A DNA stretch of 22,378 bases from Methylophaga sp. (GTDB lineage: Bacteria; Pseudomonadota; Gammaproteobacteria; Nitrosococcales; Methylophagaceae), in assembly GCA_013139345.1 (NCBI GenBank), contig WTAY01000027.1, forward strand, positions 1 through 22,378. The letters are read 5' to 3'. Below the pieces are notes generated by a model, which had not been told where the DNA came from, made no database searches, and saw only the letters and a list, made by a program, of their open reading frames with translations. Positions 7,001-13,687 of this stretch are shown here, piece after piece (the first letter of the stretch is position 1; every line of letters begins with the position of its first letter). The position numbers were made by a program, and so were the translations under genes.

Positions 7001-7116
7001 GCTGTGGCCAGTTTTACTTGACCACTACAACAAGTAGGGGAAAGGTTTTGTAGGAGATAGTTTCGAGGTAGAGCGTTTAAATATGCTTTGAGCATTGACC
7101 CAGACTAGCAGGCAAT

Positions 7117-7147
7117 AAAAAAGCCCTAGCTGTTTTATCAGCTAAGG
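7117..7147 (-). terminator. Minus-strand terminator, distal to the tRNA
   Basis: On the minus strand CCTTAGCTG pairs with CAGCTAGGG around ATAAAA and is followed by C and six T residues. It lies about 125 nt beyond the tRNA 3' end, downstream of another terminator, so it may be a backup or the end of a lost transcript. Confidence 0.7.
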
Positions 7148-7149
7148 TT

Positions 7150-7209
7150 GAAGAAATTAGTGTCGTGAAATTTCTTCTAGATTAGTGCGGTATAAAAAGT
7201 GGTATAAAA
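7150..7209. repeat. Compact inverted and direct repeats between two terminators
   Basis: GAAGAAATT (7150-7158) and AATTTCTTC (7169-7177) form an inverted repeat with a 10-nt spacer. Two direct copies of GGTATAAAA (7189-7197 and 7201-7209) follow with a 12-bp period. No gene is visible. Position downstream of a tRNA 3' end would fit integrase arm-type sites left from a lost integrated element, but no integrase remains. Confidence 0.5.
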
Positions 7210-7234
7210 TCTAGGATTTATTAGCTTTAGGCAC

Positions 7235-7259
7235 AAAAAAACCCCTGTAAACAGAGGTT
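7235..7259 (-). terminator. Terminator of tRNA-Ser
   Basis: On the minus strand AACCTCTG pairs with CAGGGGTT (one G-U pair) around TTTA and continues into a T-run. It begins 13 nt after the tRNA CCA end, so it terminates that transcript. Confidence 0.85.
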
Positions 7260-7272
7260 TAAGTGTTTTTAA

Positions 7273-7362
7273 TGGCGGAGAGTCAGGGATTCGAACCCTG
7301 GGTAGGGATAAACCTACGCTGGTTTTCAAGACCAGTACATTCGGCCGCTCTGTCAACTCTCC
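7273..7362 (-). tRNA. tRNA-Ser (anticodon UGA)
   Basis: A 90-nt minus-strand tRNA beginning GGAGAGT and ending ACTCTCC, discriminator G, and an encoded CCA (7273-7275). The anticodon arm CTGGTCTTGAAAACCAG places TGA at 7326-7328, reading UCA and other UCN codons. The long variable arm (GCGTAGGTTTATCCCTACC) and the GGTTCGAATCC T-loop are typical of class II tRNA-Ser. Confidence 0.97.
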
Positions 7363-7372
7363 AAGACGCAGA

Positions 7373-7401
7373 ATAATACTAGGGTTGGACCCACAACACA
7401 A
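7373..7401 (-). promoter_or_regulatory. Sigma-70 promoter of tRNA-Ser
   Basis: On the minus strand TTGTGT (7396-7401) and TATTAT (7373-7378) are separated by 17 bp. Transcription would start around 7366, about 4 nt before the mature tRNA 5' end. Spacing and box quality are good; this is inferred by eye. Confidence 0.6.
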
Positions 7402-7480
7402 CTAGAAATTTAAATTTAATTTCTCTGAGCCGTATTTTACTTTTATAAGGACTGTGTCTAGATAATAATTACATCAACAC

Positions 7481-7508
7481 TTGCACTTCTGAACTTATTA
7501 GGTACGAT
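7481..7508 (+). promoter_or_regulatory. Candidate sigma-70 promoter for the Bax inhibitor-1 gene
   Basis: TTGCAC (7481-7486) and TACGAT (7503-7508) with a 16-bp spacer would start transcription near 7515, about 38 nt before the ATG. The boxes are moderate. Confidence 0.4.
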
Positions 7509-7552
7509 CATAGTCTTAACAAATACATCATTTCATAACTGGAGATAAATTG

Positions 7553-8224
7553 ATGAATTATGATGCTCAACCATCGGTTGTTCGTGCACAACAATCTGTA
7601 TTAGTCACAAATAAGTTATTGCGTAATACCTATAGTTTACTGGCAATGACATTAGTATTCAGTGCGTTAACTGCGGGCTTGTCAATGGCATATAATCTGC
7701 CACATCCAGGTATGATTATCACGCTTATTGGTTATTTCGGTTTACTGTTCTTAACAACAAAATTACGTAATAGTGTTTGGGGTATCGCATCTGTCTTTGC
7801 GCTAACAGGTTTTATGGGGCTTACATTAGGTCCGATCGTTAATTATTACTTAAGCATGTCCAATGGTAGTGAAATTGTGATGCAGGCATTAGGTGGCACA
7901 GGAATTATCTTCTTTGCGCTGTCTGCTTATGCAATTAAGAGTGAAAAAGACTTCAGCTTTATGGGTGGCTTTTTAATGGTAGGTATTTTAGTTGCCTTCA
8001 TTGCTGGTCTTGGTGCTATCTTCTTTGATATGGCTGGTTTGTCACTCGCTGTATCAGCAATGTTTGTTTTATTAATGTCGGGTTTGATCCTTTATCAAAC
8101 AAGTCAGATCATTCACGGTGGTGAAACGAACTACATCATGGCAACAGTAACGCTATATGTCACTATCTATAACTTATTCACTAGTTTATTGCATTTATTA
8201 GGTGCAATGTCTGGTGATGATTAA
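7553..8224 (+). CDS. Bax inhibitor-1/YccA family membrane protein
   Basis: A 223-residue inner membrane protein of the Bax inhibitor-1 family (bacterial YccA/YbhL/BsYetJ group). About seven transmembrane helices begin after a ~25-residue cytoplasmic N-terminus. Family marks are RNTYSLLAMTLVFSALTAGL near the start, GFMGLTLGPI in the middle and the acidic ends of later helices, such as FFDMAGLS. E. coli YccA modulates FtsH protease, and B. subtilis YetJ is a pH-sensitive calcium leak channel; which applies here is unknown. ATG 7553 is preferred over TTG 7550 because GGAGA lies 7 nt upstream. The gene is monocistronic, between a candidate promoter and a strong hairpin. Confidence 0.9.
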   Translation: MNYDAQPSVVRAQQSVLVTNKLLRNTYSLLAMTLVFSALTAGLSMAYNLPHPGMIITLIGYFGLLFLTTKLRNSVWGIASVFALTGFMGLTLGPIVNYYLSMSNGSEIVMQALGGTGIIFFALSAYAIKSEKDFSFMGGFLMVGILVAFIAGLGAIFFDMAGLSLAVSAMFVLLMSGLILYQTSQIIHGGETNYIMATVTLYVTIYNLFTSLLHLLGAMSGDD

Positions 8225-8249
8225 GTAAAACTGATTAAGACTGAGTTAA

Positions 8250-8282
8250 CAAGCAAGCCTCGTAAATAGCGAGGCTTGCTTG
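8250..8282 (+). terminator. Strong hairpin terminator after the Bax inhibitor-1 gene
   Basis: CAAGCAAGCCTCG pairs perfectly with CGAGGCTTGCTTG (13 bp) around TAAATAG. The T-run after it is short (TTTG), and on the minus strand the flank is not T-rich either. It sits 26 nt after the stop and 28 nt before the next start. Confidence 0.75.
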
Positions 8283-8310
8283 TTTGTGGATTGCGAAAAG
8301 GAGTTAGGTA

Positions 8311-8529
8311 ATGAAATGTAATGTAGGTGGATTAGATCGTAGATTACGTATTATTGCGGGTTTAGCTATTATTGCCGCAGGTGTTTATTATCAAAGCTGG
8401 TTTGGCGCTATTGGCCTAGTTCCTTTACTAACAGGAGTTATTGGTTGGTGTCCGGCCTATTTACCTTTTGGCTTAAGTTCTGCAAAAACATGTAACTGTG
8501 GTCATAAGAATGAAGAGACGGATAAATAG
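8311..8529 (+). CDS. DUF2892 small inner-membrane protein (YgaP transmembrane-like)
   Basis: A 72-residue protein with the DUF2892 pattern MKCNVGGLDRRLRIIAGLAI, then two transmembrane helices (about residues 13-28 and 31-45) and the GWCPAYLPFG motif. The same domain anchors the E. coli rhodanese YgaP in the membrane. The tail adds KTCNCGHKNEE, which with the other cysteines gives four Cys (positions 3, 47, 60, 62) and could bind a metal or take part in thiol chemistry; that is inference. AAGGAG lies 7 nt before the ATG. The moaA start follows 15 nt after its stop, so the genes are probably co-transcribed. Confidence 0.85.
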   Translation: MKCNVGGLDRRLRIIAGLAIIAAGVYYQSWFGAIGLVPLLTGVIGWCPAYLPFGLSSAKTCNCGHKNEETDK

Positions 8530-8544
8530 AGCCCGTTGAAAGTA

Positions 8545-9558
8545 ATGTCAGATAATCAAACTCAACCACAATTAATTGATCGCTTTGGACGTAAAGTGAC
8601 CTATGTCCGTATGTCGATTACCGACCGTTGCGACTTTCGTTGTGTTTATTGCATGGACGAAGAAATGACCTTCATGCCTCGTGAAAAACTATTAACGTTG
8701 GAAGAAATTGTATTTTTACTTCGTGCTTTTTGTGAGTTGGGTGTTGAGAAAGTGCGTATAACTGGCGGAGAGCCTTTGGTGCGTCGTAATGTAGATTGGT
8801 TATTCAATGAATTAGGGCAACTTAAATCGACTACATCGCTAAAAGAATTAACGCTGACAACAAATGGTTCACAATTACCTAAGTATGCAGAATCTATGGT
8901 GGCGGCAGGGGTTGATAGAATCAACATTAGCCTAGATTCACTTAACCCAAAACGGTTTAAAGAGTTAACGCGTACAGGCGAATTGAGCACTGTACTGGCA
9001 GGAATCGATGCCGCTAAAAAAGCAGGCTTCAAACGAATCAAACTCAATGCAGTCATTATGAAAGGGCGTAATGATGATGAGATCATTGATTTAGCCCGAT
9101 TTGCTATCGAACAGGGTTTGGATATTTCATATATTGAAGAAATGCCATTAGGTCAGGTAAGCCATGATCGTAATGAAAGCTTTTGTTCTAGTGATGAGGT
9201 ATTGGCTAAATTACAGACAGAATTTGAACTTCACGCAAGTACATCAAGTACTGGTGGACCATCTCGCTATTATCAAATTGCAGGAACAAACAGTAAGGTT
9301 GGCTTTATTTCCCCTCATAGCCATAACTTCTGCGAAAGTTGTAACCGTGTTCGAATGACAACAGAAGGGCGCTTATTACTATGCTTAGGTCAGGAACATT
9401 CAGTTGATTTACGTGATGTCATTCGTCGTTATCCAGGTGATAGCGAGCGACTAAAGCAGGCAATTATTGAATCAATGGATATTAAACCCGAAGGTCATGA
9501 TTTTAATATTAAAGAGCAGCCTGTTATTTTCAGACATATGAGTGTGACAGGTGGCTAG
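8545..9558 (+). CDS. moaA: GTP 3',8-cyclase MoaA
   Basis: This radical SAM enzyme converts GTP to (8S)-3',8-cyclo-7,8-dihydroGTP, the first step of molybdenum cofactor synthesis. The N-terminal cluster motif is CDFRCVYC (C29, C33, C36) after VRMSITDR. The SAM-binding ITGGEP is at about 72-77, and the C-terminal GTP-binding 4Fe-4S site is CESC plus a later Cys (C263, C266, C280). The protein ends in TGG; the C-terminal Gly-Gly is needed for catalysis and is kept. Length, 337 residues, is normal. ATG 8545 matches family N-termini; TTG 8536 is also possible, and no strong ribosome site precedes either. The stop overlaps the next gene by 8 nt, implying translational coupling with fdhD. Confidence 0.96.
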   Translation: MSDNQTQPQLIDRFGRKVTYVRMSITDRCDFRCVYCMDEEMTFMPREKLLTLEEIVFLLRAFCELGVEKVRITGGEPLVRRNVDWLFNELGQLKSTTSLKELTLTTNGSQLPKYAESMVAAGVDRINISLDSLNPKRFKELTRTGELSTVLAGIDAAKKAGFKRIKLNAVIMKGRNDDEIIDLARFAIEQGLDISYIEEMPLGQVSHDRNESFCSSDEVLAKLQTEFELHASTSSTGGPSRYYQIAGTNSKVGFISPHSHNFCESCNRVRMTTEGRLLLCLGQEHSVDLRDVIRRYPGDSERLKQAIIESMDIKPEGHDFNIKEQPVIFRHMSVTGG

Positions 9559-10372
9559 TTACCGTCCAGAGATGACGGATGAGGGCATTCATAGTCTTCA
9601 TTCAACAACGGTATTGGATGAGCTTGGAAAGGCTCGTGAATTGTCATTGACGGGTGAAAAACCGTTAACCATTTATCTTGATAAGCGTGAAATTGTGACA
9701 TTAATGACAATGGGTGCACAACCTGAGTTACTGACATTAGGGTATTTACGTAATCAAGGTTTAGTAGCAAAGCTAGAAGATATTGTTGCTATTCAGGTTG
9801 ATTGGGATGTTGATGCGGTTGCCGTTACAACACGCAAGGCTCGAACAGATCTCGATCAAATATTATCTAAACGGACTGTCACTAGTGGCTGTGGGCAGGG
9901 CACAATGTTTGGCAATGTGATGGATTCATTAAAGGAATTATCACTTCATTGCCCACCCTTTAGTGCTGAAAAAGTGTACCAAGTGCTAGAAGGCGTAAAT
10001 GAATACAATAAAATGTATAAGCAGGCTGGCGCAGTGCATGGTTGTGCACTTTGTGTTGATGAGCAAGTCGCTATATTTGTGGAAGATGTCGGTCGTCACA
10101 ATGCGGTTGATGCTATCTCGGGCTGGATGTGGTTAAATGCGGTATCAGGTGCTGATAAGGTCTTTTATACGACTGGGCGACTAACATCAGAGATGGTTAT
10201 CAAAGTGGCTCAGATGCAAGTACCGTTATTATTATCACGCTCTGGTGTGACAGAAATGGGATTGCGGTTAGCTAAACAGATTGGCATCGGCATGGTGGCG
10301 CGAGCCAAGGGTAAACATTTTTTAGTTTATAGTGGTCAAGAACAGTTTGAGTCGCCTGTACAAACAAACTAA
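9551..10372 (+). CDS. fdhD: Formate dehydrogenase accessory sulfurtransferase FdhD
   Basis: FdhD passes sulfur from IscS to the molybdenum cofactor, sulfurating it before insertion into formate dehydrogenase. The 273-residue protein keeps the family core: AGAVHGCALC (159-168), VEDVGRHNAVDAI (177-189), TTGRLTSEMVIKVAQ (207-221) and LLSRSGVTEMGLRLA (227-241). The sulfur-relay loop, CGxCG in E. coli FdhD (C121/C124), here reads TSGCGQG with one cysteine, C114. The usual Lys after GRHNAxD is Ala. Start is GTG 9551, overlapping moaA by 8 nt; ATG 9572 would trim only 7 residues. No formate dehydrogenase genes occur in the window. The match is clear, but activity with one loop Cys is unproven. Confidence 0.88.
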   Translation: MASYRPEMTDEGIHSLHSTTVLDELGKARELSLTGEKPLTIYLDKREIVTLMTMGAQPELLTLGYLRNQGLVAKLEDIVAIQVDWDVDAVAVTTRKARTDLDQILSKRTVTSGCGQGTMFGNVMDSLKELSLHCPPFSAEKVYQVLEGVNEYNKMYKQAGAVHGCALCVDEQVAIFVEDVGRHNAVDAISGWMWLNAVSGADKVFYTTGRLTSEMVIKVAQMQVPLLLSRSGVTEMGLRLAKQIGIGMVARAKGKHFLVYSGQEQFESPVQTN

Positions 10373-10393
10373 CTTTTAGCCAGTAGAAAGAAC

Positions 10394-10987
10394 TTATTGA
10401 CGCAGTTTATCGCGGTTAATGAATAACCATTGTATTGCGATAATTGGGATTGCAGATAAGATCTTACCATCGAGTAATAATTGATAAACCTCATCAAATT
10501 TCATTGTCGTTACTGAGATGTCTTCATCTTCATCATCTAATCCGTGAAACCCACCGACATTACGTGTATCAACTTTGCCATAAAACAAACTGAGTAATTC
10601 AGATGTGCCACCCGGTGAGGTGAAAAAGTCATTAATTTTGATTAACTCTTGAATTTCACAGCCTGCTTCTTCAACAGATTCTCTATAAGCCACTTCTTCA
10701 GCTGTTTCACCCGCTTCAATAGCACCTGCCACTATTTCTAGTAACCAAGCCTGTTCAGTTGGGAGTTGTAGTGCGCCAACACGAAATTGTTCAATGATAA
10801 CCACTTCATCACGAACAGGATCATAGAGCAAAACAGCAACACAATTGCCACGTTGAAAAAGCTCTCTGGTGATAGGTTTGCTCCAACCACCTTTATATAA
10901 AGTATGTTTTAGTTCAATTGTTTTTAAGCTGAAAAAGCCGTTATATTGAATTGTTTCATTAATGATAGTGTATTGTTTTTGAGTCAT
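10394..10987 (-). CDS. nudF: ADP-ribose pyrophosphatase (Nudix hydrolase NudF)
   Basis: This enzyme hydrolyses ADP-ribose to AMP and ribose 5-phosphate. The 197-residue protein has a complete Nudix box, G88 x5 E94 x7 RESVEEAG (R102-G109), with the Mg-binding glutamates. Upstream, IIEQFRVGAL and WLLEIVAG are typical of the NudF/TrgB (ADPRase) subfamily, as is FFTSPGGTSELLSLFYG after the box. It starts 3 nt after the DUF3108 stop and so is the last gene of the purM operon. It converges on fdhD with a 21-nt gap and no obvious terminator. Confidence 0.93.
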   Translation of the reverse strand: MTQKQYTIINETIQYNGFFSLKTIELKHTLYKGGWSKPITRELFQRGNCVAVLLYDPVRDEVVIIEQFRVGALQLPTEQAWLLEIVAGAIEAGETAEEVAYRESVEEAGCEIQELIKINDFFTSPGGTSELLSLFYGKVDTRNVGGFHGLDDEDEDISVTTMKFDEVYQLLLDGKILSAIPIIAIQWLFINRDKLRQ

Positions 10988-10990
10988 TGT

Positions 10991-11755
10991 TTAATGGGTC
11001 ACAAAGGCCGGTGATCTAGTTTCTATTTTTTCGAAAGCACCGTTTGTATCAATTCCATCTAAACGGCGAAGTACGGCGGTAAAGACCGAGCCACCTTTTT
11101 CAGTGTGTTCAAGCATGATAGGAAGATAGTTAAGGCTAGGCGCACACCATAAAATTGTTTGGCGACCTTTAGATTTAGCTCTATGACGGATGAGTTTAAT
11201 TGCCTCTATCTTTCCTATAGGTGTAGTGATAGTTTCTGTAGCAAGAATATCAATTTTGTATGTTTTTATTTTTCCGCCATCTGCTATACGGTAACTGAAC
11301 TGGATTTTATTCTCAGCAAGATCAGACATTAGGCTAATTTGATAGACCAATTTATCAAGTGTGTCTTCTTCAATAGAAAGCGTCCATGGCTGTTTATGGT
11401 CATCAATATGAACTTGGTTTTTTTGCCAATCAAAATCAAGGCTTAAGTACTTATCTCTTTTACCACCAGTACGTTGGTAGAGATAGGAGTCTGGTCGGAT
11501 GGCAGTATTGTGATGTCGCCAAACACTTATTTCTTCAACGAGATCGGGTTTAAAAAAAGCAAATATTCCCTTGGCCTGTGTTGCAGATTTGAAAGTGCGA
11601 GTACCATCTGGATTACTGACTAAACTTCGTTTTAATTCGCCGGCTTGCAAGCCATTTAGCTTCACTAAATAATTAGCAGAAAAGTCAGGAATTTCTTGTG
11701 CAGATAAGTAGAAAGGGACTAGTAGTAATATGAGGACACTGACTAATCTATTCAT
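10991..11755 (-). CDS. DUF3108 periplasmic protein
   Basis: A 254-residue exported protein of unknown function. The N-terminus MNRLVSVLILLLVPFYLSAQ is a signal peptide, probably cut after SA or SAQ. The body fits DUF3108: NYLVKLNGLQAGELKRSL near the start, then alternating beta strands, with ILATETITTPIGKIEAIKLI late in the protein. No catalytic motif is visible, and it is likely a periplasmic beta-rich protein. It starts 9 nt after purN and ends 3 nt before nudF. Linkage to purM-purN recurs in gammaproteobacteria, but no purine role has been shown that I know of. Confidence 0.85.
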   Translation of the reverse strand: MNRLVSVLILLLVPFYLSAQEIPDFSANYLVKLNGLQAGELKRSLVSNPDGTRTFKSATQAKGIFAFFKPDLVEEISVWRHHNTAIRPDSYLYQRTGGKRDKYLSLDFDWQKNQVHIDDHKQPWTLSIEEDTLDKLVYQISLMSDLAENKIQFSYRIADGGKIKTYKIDILATETITTPIGKIEAIKLIRHRAKSKGRQTILWCAPSLNYLPIMLEHTEKGGSVFTAVLRRLDGIDTNGAFEKIETRSPAFVTH

Positions 11756-11764
11756 GACTTAGAA

Positions 11765-12358
11765 TTAGCCGTTTGGATTGTTCAATAACTGATTAATGGC
11801 AGCAGGGTAAAGCTTATGCTCTTGCTCAAGCACTCTAGCTGCGAGTGTTTGTTCAGTATCATTAGCAAGAATGGGGACCTTTGCTTGCATTACAACTGGG
11901 CCATCATCAAGCTCAGGTGTAACAATATGCACACTTGCACCATGTTCTGTTTCACCGGCATCAATCGCACGTTGGTGTGTATTTAAACCTTTAAACTTAG
12001 GTAGTAATGCAGGATGAATATTGACCAGCTTACCAGCAAAATGATCAACAAATTCAGTGGTTAGAATTCGCATGAAGCCAGCTAAAACAACAAGACTTGG
12101 ACTATAGGTATCGATCTTTTTAGCAAGAGCTTGATCAAAGCTATCACGAGACTCAAAGTCTTTATGATTGATTACTGCTGTTGGGATACTCGCTTTCTGG
12201 GCATAGTTCAAACCCGCAGCATCAGGTCGGTTACTAATAACAGCCGCGACTTCAACAGGAAGTTCACCAGCGTTAATCGCTTCAACAATCGACACCATAT
12301 TGCTACCGCGACCTGAAATCAGGATAACAATTGAAGGTGTGTTCACGGTATCAGTCAT
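11765..12358 (-). CDS. purN: Phosphoribosylglycinamide formyltransferase PurN
   Basis: This enzyme transfers a formyl group from 10-formyl-tetrahydrofolate to GAR, the third step of purine synthesis. The GAR phosphate loop is LISGRGSNM (13-21). The catalytic residues are present: N113 and H115 in VNIHPALLPKF, and D151 in ELDDGPV, matching E. coli N106, H108 and D144 with a constant offset. HTHxxAI-type and EHGASVH segments are also in place. Length, 197 residues, is normal. Its ATG overlaps the purM stop by one base (TAATG), so the two are translationally coupled. Confidence 0.97.
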   Translation of the reverse strand: MTDTVNTPSIVILISGRGSNMVSIVEAINAGELPVEVAAVISNRPDAAGLNYAQKASIPTAVINHKDFESRDSFDQALAKKIDTYSPSLVVLAGFMRILTTEFVDHFAGKLVNIHPALLPKFKGLNTHQRAIDAGETEHGASVHIVTPELDDGPVVMQAKVPILANDTEQTLAARVLEQEHKLYPAAINQLLNNPNG

Positions 12359-13416
12359 TACTTACGAATAAGTACATCAGGTGTTGCAGTATCTGATTTT
12401 TCAATATGACCAATTTGATAAGCTGACTCGCCTAAGTCGGCAAGCAAACGTAATGTTTCTGCTGCATCTTGTTCTGCAACACAAACAACCATGCCGATAC
12501 CATTGTTAAATGTACGGTACATTTCTTCATCAATGACATTACCTTCTGATTGTAACCAATCAAAAATAGCAGGGCGAGTCCAACTGTTAGCATCAATAAC
12601 AGCCGTTACATTTTCAGGTAAAACACGTGGAATATTTTCTAAAAGACCACCACCTGTAATATGAGAAAGTGCATGGATATTAATTTTCTTATGAAGTTCT
12701 AATAATGACTTAACGTAAATTGTCGTTGGGGCTAAAAGATGTTCACCTAAGGTGCTATCACCAAACGGAGTACTTAACTCATCGTTGCTACGCTCAAGAA
12801 TTTTACGAATTAGTGAATAGCCGTTTGAATGAGGGCCTGATGATGCAAGTCCAATAAGAACATCACCTGCTTGTACTTGGCTACCATCAATAGCGTTTTC
12901 TTTTTCTACAACACCAACACAAAAACCAGCTAAATCGTAATCACCATCTTCATACATGCTCGGCATTTCAGCTGTTTCACCACCAACAAGTGCCGCACCT
13001 GAGAGTAGACAACCATCTGCAATACCTGAAACAACCGATGTTGCGACATCAATATCGAGTTTACTTGTTGCGTAATAATCTAAAAAGAAGAGGGGTTCAG
13101 CACCAAGAACAATGATGTCATTAACGCACATGGCAACAAGATCAATACCAATTGTGTTGTGAATGCCTGACTCGATGGCAAGGCGGAGTTTTGTTCCGAC
13201 ACCGTCAGTTCCAGAAACAAGAACAGGCTGTTTATAACGATCAACGGGTAGTTCAAACATACTACCAAAACCACCTAAGCCTGCCATAACGCCGGGACGA
13301 CGTGTTTTAGCTGCTAATGGTTTAATGCGATCAACAAGTGCGTTACCTGCTTCAATATCTACACCGGCATCGCGGTAACTAAGAGAAGATGGAGAAGAAG
13401 TGTTGCTGTCGGTCAT
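12358..13416 (-). CDS. purM: Phosphoribosylformylglycinamidine cyclo-ligase PurM (AIR synthetase)
   Basis: This enzyme closes the imidazole ring of FGAM with ATP to give AIR, the fifth step of purine synthesis. The 352-residue protein has the AIRS N-terminal domain: SYRDAGVDIEAGNALVDRIK, GGFGSMFEL, LVSGTDGVGTKLRLA (ATP/Mg site), IGIDLVAMCVNDI and LVGGETAEMPSMY. The C-terminal domain follows, with GLASSGPHSNGYSLIR and HITGGGLLENIPRVL. A Ser/Thr-rich N-terminal tail of ~10 residues is slightly longer than in E. coli. It is the first gene of the purM-purN-DUF3108-nudF unit, with AGGAA before the ATG. The upstream region shared with DUF2066 contains a MITE. Confidence 0.97.
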   Translation of the reverse strand: MTDSNTSSPSSLSYRDAGVDIEAGNALVDRIKPLAAKTRRPGVMAGLGGFGSMFELPVDRYKQPVLVSGTDGVGTKLRLAIESGIHNTIGIDLVAMCVNDIIVLGAEPLFFLDYYATSKLDIDVATSVVSGIADGCLLSGAALVGGETAEMPSMYEDGDYDLAGFCVGVVEKENAIDGSQVQAGDVLIGLASSGPHSNGYSLIRKILERSNDELSTPFGDSTLGEHLLAPTTIYVKSLLELHKKINIHALSHITGGGLLENIPRVLPENVTAVIDANSWTRPAIFDWLQSEGNVIDEEMYRTFNNGIGMVVCVAEQDAAETLRLLADLGESAYQIGHIEKSDTATPDVLIRK

Positions 13417-13482
13417 GGTTTAATTCCTGATATCAAAATGCTAATCATATTTTTAAGCACGAAGGCTGTGTTTTTGTGGTTT

Positions 13483-13631
13483 TAAACCTAGAATCAATGA
13501 CGTTGTAGATTTTTTATTTCGTCATCCCAGTATGCTTCTAGCTGGGATCTGCTTAATACAATAGATTCTCGATAAAAACACTCGAGAATGACGGGAGCTA
13601 TATGCCCTGCATCTTCATTGTTCATAGGTAT
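13483..13631. mobile_element. Palindromic MITE (copy C) between purM and DUF2066
   Basis: The left end TAAACCTAGAATCAATGACG and the right end (inverted) AATACCTATGAACAATGAAG match each other and the ends of the element at 6287-6441. The core 13519-13595 starts TCGTCATCCCAG, has hairpins CCCAGtatgcttctagCTGGG and TCTCGAtaaaaacacTCGAGA, and ends ATGACGGG. It is almost the same as copy A at 1633-1716. The total of ~149 bp is close to the 155 bp of copy B. Borders are approximate because the TA duplication has decayed. It fills most of the 271-bp divergent intergenic region, so it could influence expression both ways. Confidence 0.75.
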
Positions 13632-13687
13632 TATAGAACATTTATTTATAATGGTATGTCCTAGAAACAGCATGATAGAATACCACA

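Larger units (their letters stand above)
4382..7029 (+). mobile_element. IS3-family insertion sequence, broken by two later insertions
   Basis: The left end TGTAGTGGTACAGTAAATTT and the right end (read inverted) TGTAGTGGTCAAGTAAAACT, both followed by GGCCA, are imperfect terminal inverted repeats. Between them are IS3 orfA and orfB in two overlapping frames. Removing an IS30 element (4727-5956 plus one TC) and a 155-bp MITE (6287-6441 plus one TA) leaves a 1259-bp element, a normal IS3-family size, with both genes restored. No clear 3-4 bp target duplication is seen at the outer ends (GGG on the left, AAC on the right), so it is old, or the flanks have recombined. The strand given is that of its transposase genes. 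Confidence 0.9.

Noticed and set aside
7177..7401. A 74-residue minus-strand open frame over the tRNA-Ser
   Set aside because: It is read through the tRNA itself and its terminator; the peptide is the translated tRNA (chance frame).
8230..8545. Possible molybdenum cofactor riboswitch before moaA
   Set aside because: Only 15 nt separate moaA from DUF2892, and the region before DUF2892 is filled by a simple terminator hairpin.
8646..9086. A 146-residue minus-strand open frame in moaA
   Set aside because: Antisense shadow of moaA; no independent start signals.
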